A DNA stretch of 64,000 bases. Origin: Pseudomonas flexibilis (GTDB taxonomy: Bacteria > Pseudomonadota > Gammaproteobacteria > Pseudomonadales > Pseudomonadaceae). The stretch is taken from the NCBI RefSeq assembly GCF_000802425.1, contig NZ_JRUD01000019.1:124001-188000 (forward strand), given 5' to 3'. A model generated the notes under the pieces. It was not told the DNA's origin. It did not search any database and was given only the letters and a program-made list of their open reading frames with translations. A program made the position numbers and the translations under genes. This document shows positions 52,874-64,000 of this stretch, piece by piece. Position 1 is the first letter of the stretch, and the number at the start of each line of letters is the position of its first letter.

Positions 52874-53757
52874 GCTCCAACACCCCCGGTCAGCGCTTCC
52901 GAGACGCCGTGGCCGCTGAACATCCGCTGCAGGTGGTGGGCGCCATCAACGCCAACCACGCGCTGCTGGCCAAGCGCGCCGGCTTCAAGGCCATTTATCT
53001 CTCCGGAGGCGGCGTGGCTGCCGGCTCGCTTGGCCTGCCCGATCTGGGCATCACCGGCCTGGACGATGTGCTGACCGACGTGCGTCGCATCACCGACGTC
53101 TGCGACCTGCCGCTGCTGGTGGATGTGGATACCGGTTTCGGCGCCTCGGCCTTCAACGTGGCGCGCACCGTCAAGTCGATGATCAAGTTCGGCGCCGCCG
53201 CCATCCATATCGAGGATCAGGTGGGTGCCAAGCGCTGCGGCCACCGCCCGAACAAGGAAATCGTCTCGCAGCAGGAAATGGTCGACCGCATCAAGGCGGC
53301 CGTGGACGCGCGCACCGATGACAGCTTCGTGATCATGGCGCGCACCGACGCGCTGGCCGTGGAAGGTCTGAACGCCGCGCTGGATCGTGCCGCCGCCTGT
53401 GTCGAGGCCGGTGCCGACATGGTCTTTCCCGAGGCGATCACCGAGTTGGCCATGTACAAGACCTTCGCCGACCGCGTGAAAGCGCCGATCCTGGCCAACA
53501 TCACCGAATTCGGTGCCACGCCGCTGTACACCACCGAGGAGCTTGCCTCCGTGGACGTCTCCCTGGTGCTCTACCCGCTGTCGGCGTTCCGCGCCATGAA
53601 CAAGGCTGCCGAGAACGTCTATACCGCTATTCGCCGCGACGGCACCCAGAAGAACGTGATCGATACCATGCAGACGCGCATGGAGCTGTACGACCGCATC
53701 AACTACCACGCCTACGAGCAGAGTCTCGACGCGCTGTTTGCGCAGAAGAAGGGCTGA
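52870..53757 (+). CDS. prpB: 2-methylisocitrate lyase PrpB
   Basis: A 295-residue isocitrate lyase-superfamily enzyme cleaving 2-methylisocitrate to pyruvate and succinate. [24 protein letters not shown], the metal-binding DVDTGFG and IHIEDQ, and the catalytic-loop motif [10 protein letters not shown] with its Cys are intact. Length matches PrpB. It is coupled to the gntR gene and followed by prpC after 84 bases. Role in propionyl-CoA catabolism is well established for the family. Confidence 0.96.
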   Translation: MSSNTPGQRFRDAVAAEHPLQVVGAINANHALLAKRAGFKAIYLSGGGVAAGSLGLPDLGITGLDDVLTDVRRITDVCDLPLLVDVDTGFGASAFNVARTVKSMIKFGAAAIHIEDQVGAKRCGHRPNKEIVSQQEMVDRIKAAVDARTDDSFVIMARTDALAVEGLNAALDRAAACVEAGADMVFPEAITELAMYKTFADRVKAPILANITEFGATPLYTTEELASVDVSLVLYPLSAFRAMNKAAENVYTAIRRDGTQKNVIDTMQTRMELYDRINYHAYEQSLDALFAQKKG

Positions 53758-53841
53758 GGAAGAGAACCGTGCGGCCCATCAGCCTGGGTCGCGCCTGAGG
53801 CAATTTGCAGTATCCAGAACAAATTCAATAAGGAGAGAGCA

Positions 53842-54969
53842 ATGGCTGAAGCAAAAGTACTGAGCGGTGCGGGTCTGCGTGGGCAGATCGCCGGACAGAC
53901 CACCCTGTCCACCGTTGGCAAGGAAGGCGCCGGCCTGACTTACCGTGGCTACGATGTGCGTGAGCTGGCCAAGGACTGTCAGTTTGAGGAAGTCGCCTAC
54001 CTGCTGCTCTACGGCGAACTGCCCAATGCCGCCCAGCTGGAGGCCTATGTGCGCCGCCTGCAGGGGCTGTGCGACCTGCCGCAGGCGCTCAAGGAAGTGC
54101 TTGAGCGCATTCCTGCCGACGCCCACCCCATGGACGTGATGCGCACCGGTTGCTCGATGCTCGGCACCCTGGAGCCCGAGCACAGCTTCGAGCAGCAGCT
54201 CGACATCGCCGACCGCCTGCTGGCGGCCTTCCCGGCGATCATGTGCTACTGGTACCGCTACACCCATGATGGCGTGCGCATCAACTGCGTCACCGGTGAG
54301 CCGGACCTGGCCAGCCATTTCCTCGCCCTGCTGCACGACAAGTCACCCAGCGAGCTGCACCGCAAGGTGATGAACGTCTCGCTGATCCTCTACGCCGAGC
54401 ACGAATTCAACGCGTCGACCTTCACCGGTCGCGTCTGCGCCTCGACCCTGTCCGACCTGTACTCCTGCATCACCGGTGCGATCGGTTCGCTGCGCGGCCC
54501 GCTGCACGGCGGCGCCAACGAGGCAGCGATGGACCTGATCGACCGCTTCAAGACGCCGGCCGAAGCCGTCGCCGAGCTGGAGCGGATGATGGAGCGCAAG
54601 GAGAAGATCATGGGCTTCGGTCACGCGATCTACAGCATTTCCGACCCGCGCAACGAGGTGATCAAGGTCTGGTCGAAGCAACTGGCCGAGGAGGTCGGTG
54701 ACACCATGATCTTCCCGATCTCCGTGGCCATCGACGAGCTGATGTGGGAGCGCAAGAAACTGTTCCCCAACGCCGACTTCTACCACGCCTCCGCCTACCG
54801 GTTCATGGGCATTCCCACCAAGCTGTTCACCCCGATCTTCGTCTGCTCGCGGGTTACCGGCTGGGCCGCCCACGTGTTCGAACAGCGCAGCAACAACCGC
54901 ATCATCCGCCCGAGCGCCGAGTACATCGGTGTCGAGCCGCGCGCCGTGCCGCCCATGGCACAGCGCTGA
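53842..54969 (+). CDS. prpC: 2-methylcitrate synthase PrpC
   Basis: A 375-residue citrate synthase-family enzyme joining propionyl-CoA and oxaloacetate. The folds and motifs are typical: LTYRGYDVRELA, SLRGPLHGGANEAAM with catalytic His, MGFGHAIYSISDPRNEV with the second His, and DFYHASAYRFMGIP with the catalytic Asp. PrpC enzymes are shorter than type II citrate synthase, as here. An AAGGAGAG site precedes the ATG. It lies between prpB and acnD. Confidence 0.96.
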   Translation: MAEAKVLSGAGLRGQIAGQTTLSTVGKEGAGLTYRGYDVRELAKDCQFEEVAYLLLYGELPNAAQLEAYVRRLQGLCDLPQALKEVLERIPADAHPMDVMRTGCSMLGTLEPEHSFEQQLDIADRLLAAFPAIMCYWYRYTHDGVRINCVTGEPDLASHFLALLHDKSPSELHRKVMNVSLILYAEHEFNASTFTGRVCASTLSDLYSCITGAIGSLRGPLHGGANEAAMDLIDRFKTPAEAVAELERMMERKEKIMGFGHAIYSISDPRNEVIKVWSKQLAEEVGDTMIFPISVAIDELMWERKKLFPNADFYHASAYRFMGIPTKLFTPIFVCSRVTGWAAHVFEQRSNNRIIRPSAEYIGVEPRAVPPMAQR

Positions 54970-54976
54970 TTGGAGA

Positions 54977-55004
54977 AGGCAGGGCCCGCTGACAGGCCCT
55001 GCCT
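54977..55004 (+). terminator. Hairpin between prpC and acnD
   Basis: AGGCAGGGCC pairs with GGCCCTGCCT across an 8-base loop, followed by GCTCCGTTTTAC. It is a weak terminator or processing hairpin inside the prp operon, 36 bases before the acnD start. Confidence 0.55.
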
Positions 55005-55040
55005 GCTCCGTTTTACTCATCACCCCATCGAGTCCATGGC

Positions 55041-57647
55041 ATGAACACCGCATTCCGCAAATCCCTGCCCGGCACCGCGCTGGATTACTTCGACACCCGC
55101 GCGGCGGTCGACGCCATCCAGCCCGGCGCCTACGAAAAACTGCCGTACACCTCGCGCGTGCTGGCCGAGCAGCTGGTGCGCCGCTGCGATCCGGCGCTGC
55201 TGACCGATGCGCTCAAGCAGCTGATCGAGCGCAAGCGCGACCTGGACTTCCCCTGGTATCCGGCCCGCGTGGTCTGCCACGACATCCTCGGTCAGACCGC
55301 GCTGGTCGACCTGGCGGGGTTGCGTGACGCGATCGCCGAACAGGGTGGCGACCCGGCCAAGGTCAACCCGGTGGTGCCGACCCAACTGATCGTCGACCAC
55401 TCGCTGGCCGTCGAATACGCCGGCTTCGACCCGGACGCGTTCGAGAAGAACCGCGCCGTGGAAGAGCGCCGCAACGAAGACCGTTTCCACTTCATCGAGT
55501 GGACCAAGACCGCATTCAAGAACGTCGACGTGATCCCCGCCGGCAACGGCATCATGCACCAGATCAACCTGGAGAAGATGTCGCCGGTGATCCAGGCCCG
55601 CGGTGGCGTGGCCTTCCCGGACACCTGCGTCGGCACCGACTCCCATACCCCGCACGTGGATGCCCTGGGCGTGATCGCCATCGGCGTCGGCGGCCTGGAA
55701 GCCGAGACCGTGATGCTCGGCCGCGCTTCGATGATGCGCCTGCCCGACATCGTTGGCGTCAAACTGACCGGCAAGCGCCAGCCGGGTATCACCGCCACCG
55801 ACATCGTGCTGGCCCTGACCGAATTCCTGCGCAAGGAGCGCGTGGTGGGTGCCTGGGTGGAGTTCTTCGGCGAAGGCGCCGACAGCCTGTCGATCGGCGA
55901 CCGCGCCACCATCTCCAACATGTGCCCGGAATACGGCGCCACTGCGGCGATGTTCTATATCGACCAGCAGACCATCGACTACCTCAAGCTGACCGGTCGC
56001 GAGCCGGAGCAGGTGGCGCTGGTCGAGAACTACGCCAAGACTACCGGCCTCTGGGCGACCGCGCTGGAAGGCGCCGAGTACGAGCGCGTGCTGACCTTCG
56101 ACCTGTCCACCGTCGTGCGCAACATGGCCGGCCCGAGCAACCCGCACAAGCGCCTGCCGACCTCGGCACTGCATGAGCGCGGCATCGCCGACGAAGCCAT
56201 GTTGGCCGCCGCGCGCGCCGAAGAGGAAAAGGGTCTGCTGCCCGATGGCGCGGTGATCATCGCCGCCATCACCAGCTGCACCAACACGTCCAACCCGCGC
56301 AACGTGGTCGCCGCCGGCCTCGTGGCCAAGAAGGCCAACGCGTTGGGCCTGGTGCGCAAGCCCTGGGTGAAGACGTCCTTCGCGCCGGGTTCCAAGGTCG
56401 CCAAGCTGTACTTGGAAGAAGCCGGCCTGCTGCCGGAACTGGAAAAGCTCGGCTTCGGCATCGTCGCCTACGCCTGCACCACCTGCAACGGCATGTCCGG
56501 CGCGCTGGACCCGAAGATCCAGCAGGAAATCATCGACCGCGACCTGTACGCTACCGCCGTGCTGTCCGGCAACCGCAACTTCGACGGCCGCATCCACCCG
56601 TACGCCAAGCAGGCCTTCCTGGCCTCGCCGCCGCTGGTGGTCGCCTACGCCATCGCCGGTACCGTACGCTTCGACATCGAGCAGGACGTGCTGGGCCATG
56701 ACAAGAACGGCAAGGCCATCACGCTGAAGGACCTGTGGCCGAGCGACGAGGAGATCGACGCCATCGTCGCCGCCTGCGTCAAGCCGGAGCAGTTCAAGCA
56801 GGTCTACATCCCGATGTTCGACCTGGGCAGCGTGGAAGAGGCCAAGAGCCCGCTGTACGACTGGCGCCCGATGTCCACCTACATCCGTCGTCCGCCGTAC
56901 TGGGAAGGCGCGCTGGCCGGTGAACGCACCCTCAAGGGCATGCGCCCGCTGGCGGTGCTGCCGGACAACATCACCACCGACCACCTGTCGCCGTCCAACG
57001 CCATCCTGGCCGACTCGGCCGCCGGCGAATACCTGGCGAAGATGGGCCTGCCGGAGGAGGACTTCAACTCCTACGCCACCCACCGTGGCGACCACCTGAC
57101 CGCGCAACGCGCCACCTTCGCCAACCCGCAGCTGGTCAACGAGATGGCCGTGGTCGACGGCCAGGTGAAGAAGGGCTCCCTGGCGCGCGTCGAGCCGGAC
57201 GGCACCGTCATGCGCATGTGGGAGGCCATCGAGACCTACATGGAGCGCAAGCAGCCGCTGATCATCATCGCCGGCGCCGACTACGGTCAGGGCTCGTCCC
57301 GCGACTGGGCGGCCAAGGGCGTGCGTCTGGCCGGCGTGGAAGCCATCGTCGCCGAAGGCTTCGAGCGCATCCATCGCACCAACCTGATCGGCATGGGCGT
57401 GCTGCCGCTGGAGTTCAAGCCGGGCACCACCCGCAAGACCCTGGGCATCGACGGCACCGAAACCTTCGACGTGATCGGCGAGCGCAAGCCGCGTGCCGAC
57501 CTGACCCTGGTCATCCACCGCACCAACGGCGAAAGCCTCAAGGTGCCGGTGACCTGCCGTCTGGACACCGCCGAGGAGGTGTCGATCTACGAGGCGGGTG
57601 GGGTGCTGCAGCGCTTCGCCAAGGACTTCCTGGAAGGCAACGCCTAA
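55041..57647 (+). CDS. acnD: 2-methylcitrate dehydratase AcnD (Fe-S, AcnA-like)
   Basis: An 868-residue aconitase-family enzyme that dehydrates 2-methylcitrate to 2-methylaconitate. Cluster-binding Cys residues are seen in ITSCTNTSNP and ACTTCNG, and the aconitase motifs GTDSHTPHVDALGV and GADYGQGSSRDWAAKG are present. It works with PrpF, encoded next; together they replace PrpD. The gene has no internal frameshift. A long antisense open frame across it is a GC-bias shadow. Length and motifs match AcnD rather than AcnA (about 890-910). Confidence 0.95.
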   Translation: MNTAFRKSLPGTALDYFDTRAAVDAIQPGAYEKLPYTSRVLAEQLVRRCDPALLTDALKQLIERKRDLDFPWYPARVVCHDILGQTALVDLAGLRDAIAEQGGDPAKVNPVVPTQLIVDHSLAVEYAGFDPDAFEKNRAVEERRNEDRFHFIEWTKTAFKNVDVIPAGNGIMHQINLEKMSPVIQARGGVAFPDTCVGTDSHTPHVDALGVIAIGVGGLEAETVMLGRASMMRLPDIVGVKLTGKRQPGITATDIVLALTEFLRKERVVGAWVEFFGEGADSLSIGDRATISNMCPEYGATAAMFYIDQQTIDYLKLTGREPEQVALVENYAKTTGLWATALEGAEYERVLTFDLSTVVRNMAGPSNPHKRLPTSALHERGIADEAMLAAARAEEEKGLLPDGAVIIAAITSCTNTSNPRNVVAAGLVAKKANALGLVRKPWVKTSFAPGSKVAKLYLEEAGLLPELEKLGFGIVAYACTTCNGMSGALDPKIQQEIIDRDLYATAVLSGNRNFDGRIHPYAKQAFLASPPLVVAYAIAGTVRFDIEQDVLGHDKNGKAITLKDLWPSDEEIDAIVAACVKPEQFKQVYIPMFDLGSVEEAKSPLYDWRPMSTYIRRPPYWEGALAGERTLKGMRPLAVLPDNITTDHLSPSNAILADSAAGEYLAKMGLPEEDFNSYATHRGDHLTAQRATFANPQLVNEMAVVDGQVKKGSLARVEPDGTVMRMWEAIETYMERKQPLIIIAGADYGQGSSRDWAAKGVRLAGVEAIVAEGFERIHRTNLIGMGVLPLEFKPGTTRKTLGIDGTETFDVIGERKPRADLTLVIHRTNGESLKVPVTCRLDTAEEVSIYEAGGVLQRFAKDFLEGNA

Positions 57648-57659
57648 GCAACGAACGAG

Positions 57660-57677
57660 GCGGCCCTGAGGGGCCGC
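57660..57677 (+). terminator. Hairpin between acnD and prpF
   Basis: GCGGCCC and GGGCCGC form a 7-base stem with a TGAG loop, followed by TTCACTTTTC. Weak terminator or mRNA-stability hairpin between two co-directional genes. Confidence 0.5.
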
Positions 57678-57702
57678 TTCACTTTTCATCTGGAGCAGCG
57701 TA

Positions 57703-58890
57703 ATGGCTCATCAACCTCAGATTCGAATCCCCGCCACCTACATCCGTGGCGGTACCAGCAAGGGCGTGTTCTTCCGTCTGCAGGACCTGCCCGAGCGCTG
57801 CCAGGTGCCGGGCGCGGCCCGTGACCAGCTGTTCATGCGCGTGATCGGCAGCCCCGATCCCTATGCCGCGCACATCGACGGCATGGGCGGCGCCACTTCC
57901 AGCACCAGTAAGTGCGTGATCCTGTCGAAAAGCAGCCAGCCCGGGCACGATGTGGATTACCTCTATGGCCAGATCTCCATCGACAAGGCCTTCGTCGACT
58001 GGAGCGGCAACTGCGGCAACCTGTCCACCGCGGCCGGCGCCTTCGCCATCCACGCCGGGCTGATCGATCCTGCGCGCATTCCCCAGAACGGCACCTGCGT
58101 GGTGCGCATTTGGCAGGCCAATATCCAGAAAACCATCATCGCCCACGTGCCTGTCACCAACGGCCAGGTGCAGGAGACCGGCGATTTCGAGCTGGACGGA
58201 GTGACCTTCCCGGCGGCGGAGATCGTGCTGGAATTCCTCGACCCGTCCGACGATGGCGAGGAGGGCGGCTCGATGTTCCCCACCGGCAACCTGGTCGACG
58301 ACCTGGAAGTGCCCGGCGTCGGCACCTTCAAGGCCACCATGATCAGCGCCGGCATTCCCACGGTGTTCGTCAACGCCGAGGACATCGGCTACCAGGGCAC
58401 CGAGCTGCGCGAGGACATCAACGGCGACCCCGCCCAGCTGGCGCGCTTCGAAAAGATCCGCGTGGCCGGTGCGCTGCGCATGGGGCTGATCAAGACGGCC
58501 GAAGAGGCGTTGACCCGCCAGCACACGCCGAAGATTGCCTTCGTTTCCCCGCCGAAAACCTACAAGGCATCCAGCGGCAAGACCATCGAGGCCGGCGAGG
58601 TCGACCTGCTGGTGCGTGCCCTGTCCATGGGCAAGCTGCACCACGCCATGATGGGCACCTGCGCGGTGGCCATCGGCACGGCGGCGGCGGTGCCCGGCAC
58701 GCTGGTGAACCTGGCTGCCGGCGGTGGTGAGCGCCAGGCCGTGCGCTTCGGCCATCCCTCCGGCACGCTGCGAGTCGGTGCCGAAGCGAAGCAGATCGAC
58801 GGTAACTGGACGGTGACCAAGGCCATCATGAGCCGCAGCGCGCGCATCCTCATGGAAGGCTGGGTGCGGGTGCCGGGCGACGCGTTCTGA
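57703..58890 (+). CDS. prpF: 2-methylaconitate cis-trans isomerase PrpF
   Basis: A 395-residue protein of the diaminopimelate-epimerase-like fold. Family motifs include IPATYIRGGTSKGVFF at the start, GNCGNLSTAAGAFA with a conserved Cys, and HHAMMGTCAVAIGTAAAVPGT with a Lys/Cys active-site context. PrpF isomerises 2-methylaconitate formed by AcnD so that an aconitase can hydrate it. It is the last gene of the prp operon; a strong terminator follows and no prpD is present. The start is the ATG 55 bases after acnD. Confidence 0.95.
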   Translation: MAHQPQIRIPATYIRGGTSKGVFFRLQDLPERCQVPGAARDQLFMRVIGSPDPYAAHIDGMGGATSSTSKCVILSKSSQPGHDVDYLYGQISIDKAFVDWSGNCGNLSTAAGAFAIHAGLIDPARIPQNGTCVVRIWQANIQKTIIAHVPVTNGQVQETGDFELDGVTFPAAEIVLEFLDPSDDGEEGGSMFPTGNLVDDLEVPGVGTFKATMISAGIPTVFVNAEDIGYQGTELREDINGDPAQLARFEKIRVAGALRMGLIKTAEEALTRQHTPKIAFVSPPKTYKASSGKTIEAGEVDLLVRALSMGKLHHAMMGTCAVAIGTAAAVPGTLVNLAAGGGERQAVRFGHPSGTLRVGAEAKQIDGNWTVTKAIMSRSARILMEGWVRVPGDAF

Positions 58891-58905
58891 TTACCTGTTT
58901 GCGAG

Positions 58906-58940
58906 AACGAAAAAGCCGGCCTGGGGCCGGCTTTTTCGTT
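58906..58940. terminator. Terminator between prpF and ppsR
   Basis: AACGAAAAAGCCGGC and GCCGGCTTTTTCGTT form a perfect 15-base stem with a CTGGG loop. Strong bidirectional terminator between convergent genes. Confidence 0.92.
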
Positions 58941-58952
58941 TGTTCGGGCGCT

Positions 58953-59771
58953 CTACTTGAGACGGCGCTCCACGCCCATCTCCACCAGGATCTTGGCGGA
59001 GATCTCCTCCACCGAGAAATGCGTGGTATTCAGGCACGGGATGTTCTCGCGCTGGAACAGCTTCTCCACTTCGCGCACCTCGAACTCGCACTGGGCGAAG
59101 CTGGCGTAGCGGCTGTTGGGCTTGCGCTCATGGCGAATGGCGGTCAGCCGGTCCGGGTCGATGGTCAGGCCGAACAGCTTCTGCTTGTGCACCTTGAGGG
59201 CTGCCGGCAGTTGCAAGCGCTCCATGTCCTCTTCGGTCAGCGGATAGTTGGCGGCGCGGATGCCGTACTGCATGGCCATGTACAGGCAGGTGGGCGTCTT
59301 GCCGCAGCGTGACACGCCCACCAGGATCAGGTCGGCCTTGTCGTAGTAGTGGGTGCGGGCGCCGTCGTCGTTGTCGAGGGCAAAGTTCACCGCCTCGATG
59401 CGCTCCATGTAGTTGGCGGAGTGGCCTATGGCGTGCGACTTGCCCACCGAATAGGACGAGCTGGCGCTCAATTCCTGCTCAAGCGGCGACAGGAAACAGG
59501 AAAAGATGTCGATCATGAAGCCACTCGACTGCGCCAAGATGTCGCGGATCTCCTGGTTCACGATGGTATCGAAAATGATCGGCCGGCAACCGTCGCGCTC
59601 GGTGGCCAGATCGATCTGCTGAACCATGGCCTGAGCCTTGGCGGGCGTGTCTATGTAGGGGCGGGTGAGTTTCTGGAACTGGATGTTCTCGAACTGGGCA
59701 AGCAGGCTCTGTCCAAGGGTTTCGGCGGTGATGCCTGTTCCGTCAGAGATGAAGAAAGCGGTTCGTTTCAT
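58953..59771 (-). CDS. ppsR: PEP synthase regulatory protein (PSRP, DUF299)
   Basis: A 272-residue bifunctional kinase/phosphorylase that inactivates PEP synthase by ADP-dependent phosphorylation and reactivates it by phosphate-dependent dephosphorylation. The protein starts [19 protein letters not shown] and has the P-loop [10 protein letters not shown] and [10 protein letters not shown] near the end. It is divergent from ppsA, its target. Length and motifs match the family. The two genes are likely co-controlled from the 157-base shared region. Confidence 0.95.
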   Translation of the reverse strand: MKRTAFFISDGTGITAETLGQSLLAQFENIQFQKLTRPYIDTPAKAQAMVQQIDLATERDGCRPIIFDTIVNQEIRDILAQSSGFMIDIFSCFLSPLEQELSASSSYSVGKSHAIGHSANYMERIEAVNFALDNDDGARTHYYDKADLILVGVSRCGKTPTCLYMAMQYGIRAANYPLTEEDMERLQLPAALKVHKQKLFGLTIDPDRLTAIRHERKPNSRYASFAQCEFEVREVEKLFQRENIPCLNTTHFSVEEISAKILVEMGVERRLK

Positions 59772-59928
59772 ACGCCGAAAGCCTTAAGGTGAAAGCGATT
59801 CTTGGCTATCATAGCCGGGCTGTGCCATAGCTAGACGGCTGGCATTCTTACCTATTTCCCCGGGGCAGGCCACACCGGTGCGGACACAATCCGCTGGCAG
59901 CATTCCCCTACAGCGTGGAGAAATCACC

Positions 59929-62298
<2,370 letters not shown>

Positions 62299-62316
62299 GC
62301 GCTTTGACCATACTGG

Positions 62317-62342
62317 AAGGGCGGGTCTGAACCCGCCCTTTT
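62317..62342 (+). terminator. Terminator after ppsA
   Basis: AAGGGCGGGT and ACCCGCCCTT form a 10-base stem with a CTGA loop and a short T-run. It lies just after ppsA, before the co-directional hydrolase gene. Confidence 0.85.
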
Positions 62343-62367
62343 CATATCCACGCGATAGAACCCTGTA

Positions 62368-63363
62368 ATGCAAAGCAGCAGCCGACTCTTTCCTGTCTCC
62401 CTGCTCGGCGCCGAACTCCGCGGCGACCTGAGCGAGGACGTCTACCTTCTCAAACCACGCAACAGTCCCGATGCCAGCGTCGAGCTGGCGGTCACCCGCC
62501 TGGGGCGCGCCGATGTACAGGGGGGCCGGGGCGTACCTGCGATCCTGCTGCACGGCACCTTCACCAACCGGCGTTTCTGGTACTCGCCCAAGGGCATTGG
62601 TTTTGGCGCGCACCTGGCCCGGGCCGGCTTCGATGTGTGGATTCCGGAAATGCGCGGGCATGGTCTTTCGCCGCGCAACCGGAGCTACCGGCACAATCGA
62701 GTGGTCGACTATGCGCGCTACGACCTCCCCGCCATCGCCGCCTTCGTCATGGAACAGACCGGGCAGACACCGCACTGGATGGGCCATTCGCTCGGCGGGG
62801 TGGTGCTCGCCGCTGCCGCGGGCGGTGGTTATCTGGACCAGCACAGCGCAGCCTCGCTGGCGCTGTTCGGCAGTCAGGTCAGTCGCTTGTACCTGCCGTT
62901 GAAGTTTCCGCCGGTGGCGTGGGGCGGGCACTTGCTGCTGGGCTGCCTGCCGCATCTGTCCGGCATGCGACTGGGGCGCGGACCCGAGGACGAGCCGATC
63001 GGCGTGGCGCGCGACGCCCTGCGCTGGCATGGACTGTTCGGTCGCTTCGGCTGCGGGCGGGAAAACTGGTGGCAGGGCCTGGCCACGGTGCGTATTCCGG
63101 TGCTGGCGGTTTCCGCCGAGGGGGATCGTCAGGATCCGCCGGCGGCTTGCGAGCGTCTGCTGCGCCAGTTCGGTTCGGCCAGTCGCGAGCACCTGTGCCT
63201 CGGCCCCCGGAATGGCTTCTCCAGCCCCTTCGGCCATGTGGAAATGCTCATCAGCAAGACGGCGCAACGCGAGGTCTGGCCATTGCTGACCGACTGGCTG
63301 CGGCGCCAGGCGAGCACCTCGGCGGAAGTTCAGGGGTGTGCCACGCGCGAAGCCCTGTGCTAA
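62368..63363 (+). CDS. Alpha/beta hydrolase
   Basis: A 331-residue alpha/beta hydrolase. LLHGTFTNRRFW is the oxyanion motif near residue 58, IPEMRGHGLSPRNRSYRHN follows, and GHSLGG has the nucleophile Ser141. A late SPFGHVEM carries the catalytic His. The overall pattern, with an N-terminal extension of about 50 residues, resembles lipase or PHA-depolymerase-like esterases found beside ppsA in Pseudomonas. No signal peptide is evident. Substrate unknown. Confidence 0.85.
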   Translation: MQSSSRLFPVSLLGAELRGDLSEDVYLLKPRNSPDASVELAVTRLGRADVQGGRGVPAILLHGTFTNRRFWYSPKGIGFGAHLARAGFDVWIPEMRGHGLSPRNRSYRHNRVVDYARYDLPAIAAFVMEQTGQTPHWMGHSLGGVVLAAAAGGGYLDQHSAASLALFGSQVSRLYLPLKFPPVAWGGHLLLGCLPHLSGMRLGRGPEDEPIGVARDALRWHGLFGRFGCGRENWWQGLATVRIPVLAVSAEGDRQDPPAACERLLRQFGSASREHLCLGPRNGFSSPFGHVEMLISKTAQREVWPLLTDWLRRQASTSAEVQGCATREALC

Positions 63364-63423
63364 AGGGGATCGCTGCGGCTAAGATGTGCGCCCCCGCAGC
63401 AGCACCATCTCAAGGAGTTCAGC

Positions 63424-63912
63424 ATGCAATACGTCACCCCTGACCTGTGCGACGCCTACCCGGATCTGGTTCAGGTCGTCGAGCCGATGTTCGCCAACTT
63501 CGGCGGCCGCGACTCCTTCGGTGGTCAGATCGTCACCGTGAAGTGCTTCGAGGACAACTCGCTGGTCAAGGAGCAGGTCGACCTGCCTGGTGAAGGCAAG
63601 GTGCTGGTCGTGGATGGTGGCGGCTCGCTGCGTCGCGCCCTACTGGGCGACATGCTGGCCGAGAAGGCGGCGAAGAATGGCTGGGAAGGCATCATCGTCT
63701 ACGGCTGCGTACGCGACGTCGACGTGCTGGCGCAGACCGAGCTGGGCATCCAGGCGTTGGCGAGCCATCCGATGAAAACCGACAAGCGCGGCATTGGCGA
63801 CCTGAACGTGGTCGTTACCTTTGCCGGCGTGACCTTCCGCCCTGGCCAGTACGTGTATGCCGACAACAACGGCATCATCGTTTCCCCTGAACCGCTGAGC
63901 ATGCCCGAGTAG
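63424..63912 (+). CDS. rraA: Ribonuclease E activity regulator RraA
   Basis: A 162-residue RraA-fold protein. [55 protein letters not shown] and [13 protein letters not shown] are family motifs. RraA binds RNase E and RNA helicases and lowers RNA turnover; related proteins are HMG/CHA aldolases, but the D-x-D aldolase metal residues are not clearly complete. AAGGAG precedes the ATG. Length is typical. Confidence 0.93.
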   Translation: MQYVTPDLCDAYPDLVQVVEPMFANFGGRDSFGGQIVTVKCFEDNSLVKEQVDLPGEGKVLVVDGGGSLRRALLGDMLAEKAAKNGWEGIIVYGCVRDVDVLAQTELGIQALASHPMKTDKRGIGDLNVVVTFAGVTFRPGQYVYADNNGIIVSPEPLSMPE

Positions 63913-63927
63913 GTTCGATCGGATCTT

Positions 63928-63955
63928 AGCGCTCCGCGCCTCTGGCCGGAGCGCT
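63928..63955 (+). terminator. Possible terminator after rraA
   Basis: AGCGCTCCG and CGGAGCGCT form a 9-base stem with a 10-base loop but little T-run. It lies 16 bases after the rraA stop. Confidence 0.5.
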
Positions 63956-64000
63956 TGCCCTGCTGTGACCCTCGGTTGTCCCGCCGCGTCTACCCGTTTG

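Noticed and set aside
55020-57689. Open frame of 889 codons antisense to acnD
   Set aside because: High-GC third-position bias opens this frame; acnD on the other strand has full catalytic motifs, and the antisense product is a low-complexity His/Gly/Val-rich sequence.

Overview
The window is about 65% GC, densely packed chromosomal DNA from a Pseudomonas (sensu lato). The evidence is gene content and gene order. An OprI-type lipoprotein, TgpA-type transglutaminase, 4Fe-4S APS reductase CysH, ThrH, SelD/MnmH, a condensin-like MksBEFG locus and the 2-methylcitrate pathway all appear in Pseudomonas-like form. Several blocks follow the gene order I remember from P. aeruginosa, but joined differently. 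I see no tRNA, rRNA, CRISPR array, transposase or prophage gene. Species-level assignment is not possible from the sequence alone.

Layout. 1-7303: the end of a DUF4389 gene, sixA, an acyl-CoA ligase with a palindromic operator, a hotdog thioesterase, two alpha/beta hydrolases, a glutathione transferase, a DUF4892 protein and an AI-2E-family permease. 7313-10563: a patatin-like protein, then selD-mnmH (selenouridine tRNA modification). 10694-14495: an overlapping moxR / DUF58 / transglutaminase (TgpA-like) operon. 14556-25331: thioesterase, chemoreceptor, tatD, a 99-residue protein resembling a miniature lipase foldase, thpR, a small conserved protein, greB, a YbbAP-like ABC system divergent from tesA, an L,D-transpeptidase and convergent oprI. 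25695-29886: a small GNAT protein, DAHP synthase, cysB, cysH and thrH.

29955-36587: a four-gene mksB-mksE-mksF-mksG operon (SMC-like anti-plasmid/condensin complex plus TOPRIM nuclease). It sits between thrH and pabB and is bracketed by two direct copies of a short palindromic-end repeat. Each copy supplies the TAG stop codon of the gene that runs into it.

36584-48807: pabB, then two tandem MalT-type LuxR ATPase regulators, then a five-gene surface or outer-membrane operon (DUF6160/FilA-like, C39 peptidase-like FilB, FilC-like barrel, FadL/FilD-like barrel, FilE-like repeat protein). This resembles the poorly understood fil locus of Acinetobacter. It abuts, stop codon to stop codon, a convergent three-gene operon: retropepsin-like protease, inactive transglutaminase with 7TM region, and ATP-grasp ligase (48808-51870).

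52166-58890: propionate (2-methylcitrate) catabolism with its own GntR regulator: gntR-prpB-prpC-acnD-prpF, with no prpD at the end. 58953-63912: ppsR and divergent ppsA (gluconeogenic PEP synthase and its regulator), an alpha/beta hydrolase and rraA. The prp and pps genes together link propionyl-CoA oxidation to pyruvate and PEP. The observations most worth following up are the repeat-flanked Mks island with its short TOPRIM subunit, the fil-like operon with its paired LuxR activators, the ATP-grasp/transglutaminase/protease operon, and the miniature foldase left where the lipA-lipH locus would be expected.
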